A DNA stretch of 64,000 bases from Chloroflexota bacterium (GCA_021325635.1 JAJPGV010000039.1:32156-96155), one strand, 5' to 3'. Positions 37,896 through 47,338 are shown, numbered from the stretch's first letter. A program made the numbers and translations. Notes: generated by a model not told the origin, from the sequence alone.

Positions 37896-39512
37896 TCAAT
37901 ATTCGGACATCGGTGAGGCCGTGGGCTGAGCGGGTCTCTTTTCCGGCTTTTCCGCGATCAGCGTCTCGGTGGTGAGCAGCATGGAGACTACGGAGGCGGC
38001 GTTCTGAAGAGCGGAGCGCGTGACCTTGGCCGGGTCCAGGATGCCCGCCTGGAACATGTCCACGAAACGGTCGTTCAGCGCGTCGTAGCCCTGGTTACTT
38101 GAGGCATGCTTCACCTGCTCCACGATGACTGAGCCTTCCCGCCCGGCGTTGTAGGCAATCTGTCGCAGCGGCTCCTCCAGGGCACGCTTCACCAGCTGCA
38201 CGCCCACACGCTCGTCACCTTCGAGTGTGACGTTGTTGAGGGCTCCGGCAGATTGGGCCAGGACCACTCCTCCGCCAGGCACGATGCCCTCCTCAACCGC
38301 GGCTCGGGTGGCCGACAGGGCGTCCTCGACGCGGTGCTTCTTCTCCTTCAGCTCCACCTCGGTGGCCGCGCCAACCTTGATCACGGCTACTCCACCCGAC
38401 AGCTTGGCCAGCCGCTCCTGCAGCTTCTCCCGGTCGTAGTCCGAGGTCGTCTCCTCGATCTGCGCCTTGATCTGCTTCATCCGCGCCTGGATGGCTTCGG
38501 GGTTGCCAGCGCCCTGGACGATGACCGTCTTGTCCTTGTTGGCCGTCACGCGCCGAGCGTGGCCGAGCTGGTTCAGCTGAACGCTCTCCAGCCGCAGGCC
38601 CACCTCTTCGGTGATCACCTGGCCACCCGTCAGGATAGCGATGTCTTCCAGCATGGCCTTGCGCCGGTCGCCGAAGCCCGGTGCCTTCACGCCCAGCACG
38701 TTCAGCGTGCCGCGCAGCTTGTTCACTACCAGCGTGGCCAGCGCCTCGCCCTCGATGTCCTCGGCGATGATCAGCAGGCTGCGGCCACCCTGCACCACCT
38801 TCTCCAGCACCGGCAGCAGGTCGGCGATGGCCGAGATCTTCTTGTCGGTGATCAGGATGTAGGGGTCCTCGAGGACCGACTCCATACGATCGGGGTTGGT
38901 GATCATGTAGGGCGAGATGTAGCCCCGGTCGAACTCCATGCCCTCGACGTACTCGGTCTCAAAGCGCAAGCCACGGCCCTCTTCGACGGTGATCACGCCG
39001 TCCTTACCCACCTTCTCCATCACGTCGGCAATCAGCTGACCGATCTCCGGGTCGGCCGCGGAGATGCTGGCCACCTGGGCCGTCTCTTCCTTGGTGGTGA
39101 TCTGCTTGCTGCGTGCGCGAACTTCCTCGACAATCGCGTCCACGGCCTTCTGGATGCCGTTCTTGAGGATCATCGGGTTGGCCCGGGCCGCCACGTTGCG
39201 CAGGCCTTCGTTGATCATCGCTTCCGCTAGGACCGTCGCGGTGGTGGTGCCGTCGCCGGCGACGTCGTTGGTCTTGGTGGCGACCTCCTTGAGGAGCTGC
39301 GCGCCCATGTTCTCGAACGGGTTCTCCAGCTCGATCTCCTTGGCGATGGTTACGCCATCGTTGGTAATCAGGGGAGCGCCAAACTTCTTGTCGAGCACCA
39401 CGTTACGGCCCTTCGGTCCAAGCGTCGCCCGAACCGCCTCGGCCATGGTGTCGACCCCGCGCTTGAGATCGCGGCGCGCTTCCTCGTCGAACACAAGCTC
39501 TTTAGCAGCCAT
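37896..39512 (-). CDS. groL: Chaperonin GroEL
   Basis: A 538-residue 60-kDa chaperonin. It starts [20 protein letters not shown] and contains the nucleotide loop [13 protein letters not shown] and [12 protein letters not shown]. The tail ([15 protein letters not shown]) lacks the Gly-Gly-Met repeat seen in many GroELs. It folds proteins in a double-ring chamber with GroES. It lies 29 bases downstream of groES and after the triple-BON gene, all on the minus strand. No CIRCE element was found. Confidence 0.97.
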   Translation of the reverse strand: MAAKELVFDEEARRDLKRGVDTMAEAVRATLGPKGRNVVLDKKFGAPLITNDGVTIAKEIELENPFENMGAQLLKEVATKTNDVAGDGTTTATVLAEAMINEGLRNVAARANPMILKNGIQKAVDAIVEEVRARSKQITTKEETAQVASISAADPEIGQLIADVMEKVGKDGVITVEEGRGLRFETEYVEGMEFDRGYISPYMITNPDRMESVLEDPYILITDKKISAIADLLPVLEKVVQGGRSLLIIAEDIEGEALATLVVNKLRGTLNVLGVKAPGFGDRRKAMLEDIAILTGGQVITEEVGLRLESVQLNQLGHARRVTANKDKTVIVQGAGNPEAIQARMKQIKAQIEETTSDYDREKLQERLAKLSGGVAVIKVGAATEVELKEKKHRVEDALSATRAAVEEGIVPGGGVVLAQSAGALNNVTLEGDERVGVQLVKRALEEPLRQIAYNAGREGSVIVEQVKHASSNQGYDALNDRFVDMFQAGILDPAKVTRSALQNAASVVSMLLTTETLIAEKPEKRPAQPTASPMSEY

Positions 39513-39541
39513 CGCAGACTTCCTCTTTCAACTGTTGAGCC

Positions 39542-39850
39542 TCAGTCCTCGACGACGGCGAGGACGTCACGTTCGCTCACGATCAGGTGGTCCTCACCGT
39601 CGAGCGTGACCTCTGTTCCCACGTATTTGCCGAACAGCACCTGCGAGCCCTCCTTGACGTCAACCGGCAGGCGTTTGCCTTCTTCGGTCAGACGGCCGGG
39701 GCCAACAGCGATCACCAGGCCCTGCTGCGGCTTTTCCTTGGCGGTATCGGGCAGGACGATTCCACCCTTGGATACCTCCTCGCGTTCCGAGGGCTTGAGC
39801 AGCAGGCGATCCGCCAGCGGCTTGACCTTGGTTGCCAATGCGACTGCCAT
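39542..39850 (-). CDS. groS: Co-chaperonin GroES
   Basis: A 102-residue 10-kDa protein with the mobile-loop region (EEVSKGGIVLPDTAKEKPQQG) and the core VLFGKYVGTEVTLDGEDHLIVSERDVLAVV. It caps GroEL rings. GAGGAG lies 7 bases before the ATG. It starts 16 bases after the end of the BON gene, so the three probably share one mRNA. Confidence 0.97.
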   Translation of the reverse strand: MAVALATKVKPLADRLLLKPSEREEVSKGGIVLPDTAKEKPQQGLVIAVGPGRLTEEGKRLPVDVKEGSQVLFGKYVGTEVTLDGEDHLIVSERDVLAVVED

Positions 39851-39866
39851 TGTCGTCTCCTCAGCC

Positions 39867-40550
39867 TTAGACGTACGAGATCGTGATGCGGTTATCGACA
39901 GAGGTCACGCCCGGCGCAGACCAGGCCGCGCGCTCCGCCTCCTCCTTCTCGGCCCACGATCGGACAGTTCCTTTCAGGATGACCTTGGTACCCTGCACCT
40001 CCACGTTGATACGCTGCACGTCGGTTTCGATGGTGCGCAGCAGCGCCTGCTCGATTTTCGCCTTGAGCTCCGACGGCGAGGGTGGTCCCGTCCGGGGCCG
40101 AACGACTATCAGGTTGGTCACACCAGTGACTCCGGTCAGGCGGCGCACCACCCGCTCCGCGTCTTCCTTCTGGAATTGCCACTCGACTTCCCCCTTGAGG
40201 GTCACCCAGCCTTTGGACACCGTGACGTCCAGTCGCTCGACCGGGACCAGAGCGTCCCATTCCAATGCCCGTATCGCTGCCGCGGCGATGTCGGCGTCGC
40301 TGCGCTCCGACGAGCTGGGCAGGCGGACCTCGATGTCGTTGGCCACGGCCTTGACGCCGCGCACGCGGTGGGCCGCGTCTTCGGCAGCCCACTTCTTGAT
40401 GTAGGAATCCACATAGCCGGTGAGGGTGACAATGCCGTCCTTCACCGCGACGCCGATCTCATTGGGTTGGACGCGCGCATCCCAGCGCAGCTCAGAGAGG
40501 ATGTCCTCCTGGATCTGCGTATCGCTCCTGGTCTCCGTTGCGATTGCCAT
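39867..40550 (-). CDS. Protein with three BON domains, first gene of the groESL operon
   Basis: A 227-residue cytoplasmic protein with three BON domains at about residues 15-82, 85-152 and 160-225 ([37 protein letters not shown] and [19 protein letters not shown]). It has no signal peptide. A strong ribosome binding site (GAGGAGG) precedes ATG 40550; the longer frame to 40598 lacks one. It is about 80% identical by eye to the protein at 49993-50679. Co-transcription with GroES and GroEL suggests a heat or stress role. Confidence 0.9.
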   Translation of the reverse strand: MAIATETRSDTQIQEDILSELRWDARVQPNEIGVAVKDGIVTLTGYVDSYIKKWAAEDAAHRVRGVKAVANDIEVRLPSSSERSDADIAAAAIRALEWDALVPVERLDVTVSKGWVTLKGEVEWQFQKEDAERVVRRLTGVTGVTNLIVVRPRTGPPSPSELKAKIEQALLRTIETDVQRINVEVQGTKVILKGTVRSWAEKEEAERAAWSAPGVTSVDNRITISYV

Positions 40551-40598
40551 GGCTGCCTCCTCGTGAATCACGTTTTGCCTGGGCGAACGCCGGCTCAC

Positions 40599-40620
40599 GC
40601 CTAATGAGTCAGGGTTAGGC
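40599..40620. promoter_or_regulatory. Inverted repeat upstream of the BON-groES-groEL operon
   Basis: GCCTAA and TTAGGC arms are separated by 10 bases, about 50 bases upstream of the first start codon. It is not the CIRCE element (TTAGCACTC-N9-GAGTGCTAA) but could be an operator for another repressor. Confidence 0.3.
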
Positions 40621-40734
40621 CAGCGCTGCCCTCCTCGAAACCAACGCTAGCCAGGGCCGCGCAAGAGCCACGCTAGCGCCAAATAATGCGCTCGTTAGAA
40701 ATGCGGCGACGTGGTGCGGACAATAGGCACGGGC

Positions 40735-42231
40735 TCAGGCGCCGGTGTCGGGATCGAGGACCTGGCGCTCGGGAACGACGTCCTCCACCCCGAGCCGTTC
40801 GTCCACTGCCGGAGAGAGGCTCAGCGGCGGGAGATAGGCGCCGACTCGCGTGCGCAGCCACCAGGCGCCGGTCTCTTTCCGTTCCCTCCAGGTCGTGAAG
40901 CGGTAGTGGTAGAGCAGCGCGCGAACGAACGCCGGAGGCCGATCGGGGAAGGGATTGCGGCGGAGCAGCCTCAGCGTCGGTCCATCGTTTTCCAGCAGCT
41001 TCTCTATCAGCGCCAGAATCCAGGGATGCGCCAGTGGGGTGGACATGGCCGCGAACCACATCAGCCAGTCCAGCCGCAAGTGATAGGGAGCGATCTGCGG
41101 AGGCCGGCGCCGGACGTCTCCGGGCTTACCCTTGAATTCGTACTCACGCCACACCGTGCCGGGCCCGACCTCGCGGTCAGTGCTTCCCTCGATGACGATC
41201 TCGTAGCGGGCCCTGGTGATGCTGCCGAAGGCGCCATACGTGTTCACCAGGTGGAAGGGATCGAAGCTCGCATTCATCAGCTGCCGGCGTGACAGCAGGT
41301 TGCGCACGGGCCAGTAGCTCAACACCACCACCAGCAGTGTGAACGCCAGGGTCAACCCTGCGCTCCACGGAGCAAGCGGCTGCAGAGCGCCGTGGCCAAA
41401 CGGCAGCACCAGCTGCCACCAGCCGTCTCCCACCACGGCAAAGGCGAGGGTCATCGTGAGCGCGTTGAGCCAGGAGAAGTTCCCGGACAGGATCAACCAC
41501 AGCTGGTGAACGATCATCACCAGCGCGGCCGCGCTGGCCACCGGCTGCGGCGCAAACAGGGCAAAGGGCGCGACCAGCTGGCCGACGTGATTGCCCAGCA
41601 CCTCGACCCTGTGGACAAGCTGGGGCAGATGGTGGAAGTACCAGCTCAGCGGATTCGGCATGGGCTGGGTCTCGTGATGGTAGAAGAGGCAGGTGAGATC
41701 GCGCCAGCACGGGTCGCCGCGAATCTTGATCAGGCCGGCCCCGAATTCCACCCGGAACAGCAGCCAGCGGACGAGCCACATCACCGTGACCGGCGGCGCC
41801 ACCCGATCCGGGCCCAGGAAGATGGCAATCGCGCCGGCTTCGAGCAGCAGCGTCTCCCAGCCGAAGGCGTAAAAGGTCTGGCCGACATTCACTATCGAGA
41901 GGTACATCGACCACAGCGCAAGCCACACCAGCATGAGCAGCCAGGCAGGTCCCTGCTGGGGCAGGCCAACCACCAGAGAGGCGGCCAGGACTATCCCAAC
42001 CCACGAAACCACGCGGAGCAGCCGATCTGAGTAGGCGAAATGGAACAGGCTGGGGGCGTGGCGCAACGGCACTATCCGCACGAAGCGCGACACCGGGAGG
42101 AGTCCGCGCTCTCCGAGCAGGGCCGGGAATTGGTTAACGGTGACCAGGAGAGCGATGAAGTAGACGGCCGCCAAGGCTCGCCCGAAGATGAACCGGCTGA
42201 GCCAGTAGTCGGATGCCTGGAACCAATCCAA
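40735..42231 (-). CDS. Lipase maturation factor (LMF1)-family membrane protein
   Basis: A 498-residue protein with about seven or eight transmembrane segments in residues 15-300. The sequence WETLLLEAGAIAIFLG, LLFRVEFGAGLIKIRGDPCWRDLTCLFYHHETQPMPNPLSWYFHHLP and the C-terminal FKGKPGDVRRRPPQIAPYHLRLDWLMWFAAM are LMF1 family hallmarks. In vertebrates LMF1 matures lipases in the ER; the role of bacterial homologues is not established. It lies 3 bases downstream of the Fpg gene, on the same strand as the split ligase operon. Confidence 0.88.
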   Translation of the reverse strand: MDWFQASDYWLSRFIFGRALAAVYFIALLVTVNQFPALLGERGLLPVSRFVRIVPLRHAPSLFHFAYSDRLLRVVSWVGIVLAASLVVGLPQQGPAWLLMLVWLALWSMYLSIVNVGQTFYAFGWETLLLEAGAIAIFLGPDRVAPPVTVMWLVRWLLFRVEFGAGLIKIRGDPCWRDLTCLFYHHETQPMPNPLSWYFHHLPQLVHRVEVLGNHVGQLVAPFALFAPQPVASAAALVMIVHQLWLILSGNFSWLNALTMTLAFAVVGDGWWQLVLPFGHGALQPLAPWSAGLTLAFTLLVVVLSYWPVRNLLSRRQLMNASFDPFHLVNTYGAFGSITRARYEIVIEGSTDREVGPGTVWREYEFKGKPGDVRRRPPQIAPYHLRLDWLMWFAAMSTPLAHPWILALIEKLLENDGPTLRLLRRNPFPDRPPAFVRALLYHYRFTTWRERKETGAWWLRTRVGAYLPPLSLSPAVDERLGVEDVVPERQVLDPDTGA

Positions 42232-42234
42232 CGT

Positions 42235-43083
42235 CTATCCTGCCGGCCGGCGAGCGGCCTCGCGCTGTGCGCCATGGCCGTGAGACGGGATGCACTCGCG
42301 CCGCTCGGGCTTCGGCTGGCAGGCCGGACACCAGTAGCTGCTGCGACCGTGGAAGCGGCTGCGCCTCAATGCCGTCCCGCAGCGCGGGCAGGTGGGCACG
42401 GGCTGGTCTCGCTGCCCTGTCAGCCAGCCAGGTCCGTTGGGTACATGTCCGAGCTCCACCGAGCGATCGAGCACATAGCGCAGCGCCTGGTGCAGCTCAT
42501 CCCACTCTCGCTCTCGCAGGCTCGCACCGGCACGTTCCGGATGTAGTCTCGCCTGCCACAGGATCTCGTCGGACAGAATGTTGCCCAAGCCAGCGATCCG
42601 CTCCTGGTCCATGAGCCCGGCCTTGAGGCCTCGACAGCGGCTCAGGATCGCCTCCAGCTCGCTCCTGCCAACGGTCAGCGCGTCAGGGCCGAGCGGCCCC
42701 ATGACCGAAAGCCCCTGCTCGCGATCCGACGCCAGCCAAACGCCCTGCAGCTTGCGCTGGTCGTGGTAGATCAACCAGCCATTTTCCAAGACGAACGTGA
42801 CGCGGTCGTGAGCATGGGGACCGCTGACGGATTCCATCCATTCGAGACAGCCGCTCATACCGAAATGAAAGAGGACCACTGGCCCTTCCAGCGGCGCGAG
42901 GAGCCATTTGCCCCAGCGCTCAGGATCCTCGAACCGACGCCCCATCACGGCCTGATTCAGCTCCTCGGGCGTGAGGTTGCGCAGCACCGCTGCGTCCGCC
43001 ACGGTCACCTGCCGCACACGATAGCCCTGCGCATGCCGCGCCAGGCAACGTCGGTAGGATTCGACTTCAGGCAGCTCGGGCAT
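42235..43083 (-). CDS. mutM: Formamidopyrimidine-DNA glycosylase (Fpg/Nei family)
   Basis: A 282-residue DNA repair glycosylase-lyase. MPELPEVE gives the catalytic Pro2 and Glu3; LLxxFGMSG-type strand (LFHFGMSGCLEW) and the helix-two-turn-helix (MDQERIAGLGNILSDEILWQARLHPE) follow. A C-terminal zinc finger is present with CPRCG and CPAC, and a basic RSRFHGRSSYWC stretch. It excises oxidised purines. ATG 43083 is certain because the mature enzyme needs Pro2. It lies 61 bases downstream of the polymerase-domain gene, so it belongs to the repair cluster. Confidence 0.93.
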   Translation of the reverse strand: MPELPEVESYRRCLARHAQGYRVRQVTVADAAVLRNLTPEELNQAVMGRRFEDPERWGKWLLAPLEGPVVLFHFGMSGCLEWMESVSGPHAHDRVTFVLENGWLIYHDQRKLQGVWLASDREQGLSVMGPLGPDALTVGRSELEAILSRCRGLKAGLMDQERIAGLGNILSDEILWQARLHPERAGASLREREWDELHQALRYVLDRSVELGHVPNGPGWLTGQRDQPVPTCPRCGTALRRSRFHGRSSYWCPACQPKPERRECIPSHGHGAQREAARRPAG

Positions 43084-43143
43084 CCCGCACCCAAGAGGAA
43101 CTCGCCGCATGGCACATGCCGCGCCCCAGCGCTCTTGGTCGCT

Positions 43144-44037
43144 TCAGGCCATGGCCGGGATGCCCGCGCCGGACAGGGAATAGCCGCGCCGCGGCCAGTC
43201 GGCCCATGCGTCGCCGTGCTCGTCCAGGTAGTCGCACGCGTTTCGCAGGGTGAAGCTCCTGGGGCCAGTGCCGTCGCGCTCGAATGCCGGCCAGCTCAGC
43301 GGCATGGCCACCGGGGCGCCGCGGATTGGACGGGCGGCATAGGGCGCGACGGCGGGCTGCCCGTAGGCGTTGCGCATGACGTCAACCAGCAGGCGACCAT
43401 TCCGCTTGTCCTTGCGCGCCTCGGTCGTCCGGCGTCCCGGATCGCGACTCACCAGCGCTTGGGCCAGGGTACGAGCGAACGATCGCACCTCGTCGAAGCC
43501 GGCGCTTCTATCCAGCGGCACCACGACGTGGGCACCCCTGGAACCGGTGGTCTTCACGAACGTTCCCAAACCCTGAGAGGCACAGAGTTGTCGTAGGTCC
43601 ACCGCGGCGCTGCGCACGACGGAGAAGTCATCGTCGCCAGGGTCGAGATCGAAGATCATCTGGTCCGGGCGATCCAGCCGGTCCACGCGGCTCAGCCAGA
43701 CGTGGATCGTGATGCAAGCCTGGGCTGCGAGATAGACGATGGCCGCCAGGTTGTTGCACACCGCATGCGTCACTTCGCCGCCCTGCTTGTTGACGGTTGC
43801 CCGGGGAATCCATTCCGGAAAGTACCGCGGTACGTCCTTCTGGATGAAGCCCTCTGCCTCGATGCCGTCGGGGAAGCGCTCCATCATCACCGGCCGATCC
43901 CGCACGTGGTTGAGCATCAGCGGGCCTACCCGCCGGTAGTAGTCCACCAGCTCGGCCTTGGTGATGCCGTCGTCCGGGAAGAGCACCTTGGCCGGACGCG
44001 ACAGCTCGAAGGCATACGGTCCGATCCGCAGCTTCAT
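43144..44037 (-). CDS. ligD: LigD polymerase (primase-polymerase) domain as a separate protein
   Basis: A 297-residue archaeo-eukaryotic-primase-type polymerase. MIFDLDPGDDDF holds the metal-binding aspartates, and KTTGSRGAHVVVPL is the nucleotide-binding strand, matching the PolDom of bacterial NHEJ LigD. It would fill or extend ends with ribonucleotides or deoxynucleotides during end joining. It starts inside the stop of the ligase gene (ATGA overlap). No Ku gene is in the window. Confidence 0.93.
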   Translation of the reverse strand: MKLRIGPYAFELSRPAKVLFPDDGITKAELVDYYRRVGPLMLNHVRDRPVMMERFPDGIEAEGFIQKDVPRYFPEWIPRATVNKQGGEVTHAVCNNLAAIVYLAAQACITIHVWLSRVDRLDRPDQMIFDLDPGDDDFSVVRSAAVDLRQLCASQGLGTFVKTTGSRGAHVVVPLDRSAGFDEVRSFARTLAQALVSRDPGRRTTEARKDKRNGRLLVDVMRNAYGQPAVAPYAARPIRGAPVAMPLSWPAFERDGTGPRSFTLRNACDYLDEHGDAWADWPRRGYSLSGAGIPAMA

Positions 44038-45035
44038 TGCGCCACCTCCCGGACCACTGCCTCAGCCGGCTTGTCGAAGCGCAATCCCAAGAAGCGCGGG
44101 TGGCGCAGCTTGCCATCGTCCGTCCATTCGGTGAAGCCAACCTCGGCCACCAGCTCAGGACGAACCCAGTGCGCAGCCCGCTCTTTCACCGGCTCGGCAA
44201 AGGGTGAGGACGGCATCTCCATCTCACGCAGGCGCTGGCCCAGCTCCAGAAGGGTGCGCGTGTCGTAGCCGGTGCCGACCTTGCCGGCGTAGCGCAGCCG
44301 GCCATCTTCGTAGTAGCCGATCAGCAGCGCGCCGAAACCCACGCGACTTCTTCTCGGATCCGTGAAACCGCCGATGACGAATTCCTGCTGGTTCACACAC
44401 TTGAACTTCAGCCAGGCGGTCGACCGGCGCTGCACGTAGGAGCTGTCCGCGCGCTTGGCGATCACGCCCTCCCAGCCCCTGGCGCACGCATCCCGAAAAG
44501 CCGCCTCGCCCTCGGCGTCCCAATGCGTGGTGAAACGCAGCGGGTCGGCATACGAAAGAGCGCGCTCCAGCAGGAGCTTGCGACAGCGCAGTCCCAGCGC
44601 GGTGGTGTCGTACCCACCCACGTACGGCACGTCGAAGACGTAGTAGGAAACCGCGACGCCGCTGCGGCGCGCGGCGTTGGCGTCGCTCAGCTGCATGCGC
44701 CGCTGCAGCAGCGAGAAGCTGGCGACGGTGCCTTCGAGCGCCACGATTTCGCCGTCGACGATGAAGTCCGTGCGGCGCTGGGCGGCGAGGGCCGCGGCGA
44801 TCTCGGGATAGGTCTGATTCAGCAGCCTCTGGTTCCTGGAATAGAGACGGACACCATCCTTCTTGCGGAAAGCCAGACAGCGCTCGCCGTCGAACTTCAG
44901 CTCGAACAGCCAGTTGGGATCGGAGAAGCGGCGATGCGTGAGTGTTGCCAGCATGGGGTTGATCCATTCCGGCTGCGGGCACCTCTTCAGCTTGGCGCGC
45001 TCCTCGGACGGCAGGCTGGACAGCAGCTCGTTCAT
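44034..45035 (-). CDS. ligD: LigD ATP-dependent DNA ligase domain as a separate protein
   Basis: A 333-residue ligase. FELKFDGERCLAF contains the adenylated Lys47 (motif I, KxDG as KFDG). WEGVIAKRADSSYVQRRSTAWLKFKC holds motifs IV and V, and the OB-fold follows (FVIGGFTDPRRSRVGFGALLIGYYE). It seals breaks in NHEJ. Its start overlaps the phosphoesterase gene and its stop overlaps the polymerase gene by four bases each. The three genes follow the order phosphoesterase-ligase-polymerase. Confidence 0.95.
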   Translation of the reverse strand: MNELLSSLPSEERAKLKRCPQPEWINPMLATLTHRRFSDPNWLFELKFDGERCLAFRKKDGVRLYSRNQRLLNQTYPEIAAALAAQRRTDFIVDGEIVALEGTVASFSLLQRRMQLSDANAARRSGVAVSYYVFDVPYVGGYDTTALGLRCRKLLLERALSYADPLRFTTHWDAEGEAAFRDACARGWEGVIAKRADSSYVQRRSTAWLKFKCVNQQEFVIGGFTDPRRSRVGFGALLIGYYEDGRLRYAGKVGTGYDTRTLLELGQRLREMEMPSSPFAEPVKERAAHWVRPELVAEVGFTEWTDDGKLRHPRFLGLRFDKPAEAVVREVAQ

Positions 45036-45652
45036 GCCCTGGCAGCCTTTCCGCCAGCTGCCATCTGCTTGCCCTCGATCTGCTCGATCGTTCGGCCGGT
45101 AAGCACCGACTCAGGCCGGCGCGAAACCACGTCGAAGCTGGGATCAGCGTGCTCGTCATTCATCTTGACCAGCAGCCAGATCGGCTTCCTGCCGTCGCGG
45201 ATTCGCGTCAGTGCGAAGCCACCCTTGAGCTTCTGCCCCTCCAGCCACACGGCAACGTGGCCGCTCGCAATGGCTTCATCCATGGGCACGAGCTTGCCGT
45301 CCCGCTCAGTCAGGTTGCGATAGCGGCCGGCGTCCCACACAATCACGCGGCCTGCGCCGTACTCGCCCGCCGGGATGATCCCTTCGAACTTCCGGTACTC
45401 GAGCGGATGATCTTCGGTCGGGACAGCGAGCCGCTTATCGCGTGGGTTCAGCGACGGCCCCTTGGGCACCGACCACGACTTCAATACCCCATCTACCGCC
45501 AAGCGGAAGTCGTAATGCAGCCGGCTGGCCTGATGCTTCTGGACCACGAACAGCGGCTCATTCGACTTACTCGTCTCTCCTCCCGGCGGTTCGGGCGTGC
45601 GGTCGAAGTGCCGCTTACCCCGATATTCGACCAAAGAGCTGTGGGGAGACAT
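45032..45652 (-). CDS. ligD: LigD 3'-phosphoesterase domain as a separate protein
   Basis: A 206-residue protein of the LigD phosphoesterase type. HQASRLHYDFRL gives His40, His46 and Asp48, and DHPLEYRKFEGIIPAGEYG gives His82; these correspond to the metal and catalytic residues of the Pseudomonas LigD domain. It resects 3'-phosphates or ribonucleotides at breaks. No domain is fused here; it is the first of three overlapping genes. It is divergent from a small unknown gene. Confidence 0.92.
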   Translation of the reverse strand: MSPHSSLVEYRGKRHFDRTPEPPGGETSKSNEPLFVVQKHQASRLHYDFRLAVDGVLKSWSVPKGPSLNPRDKRLAVPTEDHPLEYRKFEGIIPAGEYGAGRVIVWDAGRYRNLTERDGKLVPMDEAIASGHVAVWLEGQKLKGGFALTRIRDGRKPIWLLVKMNDEHADPSFDVVSRRPESVLTGRTIEQIEGKQMAAGGKAARA

Positions 45653-45727
45653 GGCTCACGGAACGAGGCCGCACGCGCTGTGCCACATGCGACAGGCGCG
45701 GGGCATGACAACTGCGGCGCCGAAAGT

Positions 45728-46069
45728 ATGAGTCGACCCAAGAAAGATCTTCGCCAGTTTCCATCCGCCTACGAGGCGCGACAGTATCTGCCCGATCTCG
45801 CACGTCTTCTGACCCCGGAGGAGCTCAAGCTCATACCGATATGGAAGGGCAGGCGCTTCCGCCGCGGCATCATGTACCTGGACCTGGACAATTTGAAGCG
45901 CGGGCCCTTCGTCGCCAGCGGCGATGAAGGGATTCCGGAAGACTACACCTACACCTGCCGGACGCGCGTTCCCGAAGAAATCTGGGCGAAGCTCGCGTCG
46001 TTCGCACAAGCTGCTGCCGCTGGAGCCAAGTCAGCCGGCCAGGATCGTTCGGTCAGCGTCGCAAGCTGA
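45728..46069 (+). CDS. Hypothetical protein, family not recognised
   Basis: A 113-residue protein beginning MSRPKKDLRQFPSAYEARQYLPDL. A segment RRFRRGIMYLDLDNLKRGPF and a C-terminal helix follow. It is soluble and basic at first, with an Ala-rich tail. I chose ATG 45728 because the upstream frame has no family character; no strong ribosome binding site is present. It overlaps a convergent gene by 17 bases and is divergent from the phosphoesterase gene. Confidence 0.6.
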   Translation: MSRPKKDLRQFPSAYEARQYLPDLARLLTPEELKLIPIWKGRRFRRGIMYLDLDNLKRGPFVASGDEGIPEDYTYTCRTRVPEEIWAKLASFAQAAAAGAKSAGQDRSVSVAS

Positions 46070-46322
46070 TCTGCCCGTCGATCTCTTCGAGCTCGATTCC
46101 CTGCTTGGCCAGGTACCGGCGCAGCCCTTCCAGGTCGGCGAAGTAGCCCGTCTGCGGTGGCTCCTCTTCCGGCTGGAGGCGCTTCACCCGGCCTGTTGCC
46201 AGGTTCACCAACCTGCAGCCGCGCTCGATATTCGGAGCAAAGAACACGTTGACACCTTTGCCTTGCAGCTCATGCGGATCGCGCACGTCCAGATTGTTTT
46301 CAGCCCACTCAAATCCGGTCAC
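46053..46322 (-). CDS. Hypothetical protein, family not recognised
   Basis: An 89-residue protein with GTG start and GAGGAGGGACT just upstream, which makes it likely real. It reads (M)TGFEWAENNLDVRDPHELQG, then GRVKRLQPEEEPPQTGYFADLEGLRRYLAKQG. No domain is recognised. It overlaps the 3' end of the convergent small gene by 17 bases. Confidence 0.55.
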   Translation of the reverse strand: MTGFEWAENNLDVRDPHELQGKGVNVFFAPNIERGCRLVNLATGRVKRLQPEEEPPQTGYFADLEGLRRYLAKQGIELEEIDGQISLRR

Positions 46323-46604
46323 AGTCCCTCCTCGCGGAGGCCGGTCAACATGTCCGGCTCAGCCAGCAACAACCGATCCTCCGAACAGGGGAGCCGCACT
46401 CTGCATGCCCCCTGGCCGCCGCCGCGCGCCGCTCATCCGCTATCCAACCCCGCGACAGCCCGGATAGGACCCACTTCCATCGCTCCTCCAACTCAAGATT
46501 TGTGTGCCTCCCACATCCACAAGCCACAGTCACAGCACGAAACGGGACCAGCTCTATCACCCAAGGGACGATGATGCCCGCAATTGGGCAGGAAGGAGCG
46601 CCGA

Positions 46605-47324
46605 ATGAGCCTAGGACGTCCTCGCTATCGTGATCGCCGCCAGGCCGGAGAAGTGCTCGCTGAGCGGCTGACAGCCTACGCCAACCGGCCCGACGTGGTC
46701 GTGCTGGCGCTGCCACGGGGAGGCGTGCCGGTGGGTTATGAAATCGCCCGGCGGCTGCACGCGCCGCTGGACGTCTTCCTGGTCCGCAAGATCGGCGTCC
46801 CCGGCCACGAGGAGCTGGGCATGGGAGCAGTGGCCAGCGGCGGTCTCCTCGTTCTCAACAGAGGGCTGGTGCAGTCGCTGGGGATCACGGAGCCGGTGCT
46901 CAGGGAGGTCGTGACCAAGGAGCTTCGCGAGCTGGATCGCCGCGAGCAGCGCTACCGGCAGGGGCGGCCACCCCCGTCACTCACAGGCAAGACGCTCATC
47001 CTGGTGGACGACGGGTTAGCCACGGGATCGTCGATGCGCGCAGCGACCGAAGCGCTGCGACAGCTGGGACCTGCCAAGATCGTCGTCGCTGTGCCCATCG
47101 CGGAGCCCGAAACATGTGAAGAGTTCCGCGCCGAGGTCGACGAGGTAGTGTGCGCGGCAACACCCGAACCCTTCTTATCCGTAGGCCTGTGGTACGAGGA
47201 TTTCACCCAGACGAGCGACGCGGAGGTGGAGGAGCTGCTGCACCGCGCTCGGGAAGAGCTCGCCGGTCGGACCATTCGCGATCCAGTACAGCCGGCTGAC
47301 AGCCGCGAGGAGTCGACGCCGTGA
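46605..47324 (+). CDS. Phosphoribosyltransferase-fold protein
   Basis: A 239-residue PRTase-type protein. The PRPP-binding loop is ILVDDGLATGSSMRAA; the N-terminal half has VVVLALPRGGVPVGYEIARRL, and FLVRKIGVPGHEELGMGA follows. This subgroup is widespread next to dienelactone-hydrolase-like genes in stress and dormancy loci, with no proven reaction. I chose ATG 46605 because GGAAGGAGC is 6 bases upstream. The hydrolase gene follows by 14 bases, so they are cotranscribed. Confidence 0.88.
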   Translation: MSLGRPRYRDRRQAGEVLAERLTAYANRPDVVVLALPRGGVPVGYEIARRLHAPLDVFLVRKIGVPGHEELGMGAVASGGLLVLNRGLVQSLGITEPVLREVVTKELRELDRREQRYRQGRPPPSLTGKTLILVDDGLATGSSMRAATEALRQLGPAKIVVAVPIAEPETCEEFRAEVDEVVCAATPEPFLSVGLWYEDFTQTSDAEVEELLHRAREELAGRTIRDPVQPADSREESTP

Positions 47325-47338
47325 CCAAGGAGAGCGAG

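Noticed and set aside
28209..40678. ACGCTAGC motif repeated at 28210, 40643 and 40670 as a shared operator
   Set aside because: GCTAGC also occurs inside coding sequence (35472, 28030, 49207), so the sharing is too weak to claim.
39851..40734. CIRCE or HAIR heat-shock operators near groESL
   Set aside because: I looked for TTAGCACTC-N9-GAGTGCTAA and CTTGAGT-N7-ACTCAAG and found neither.
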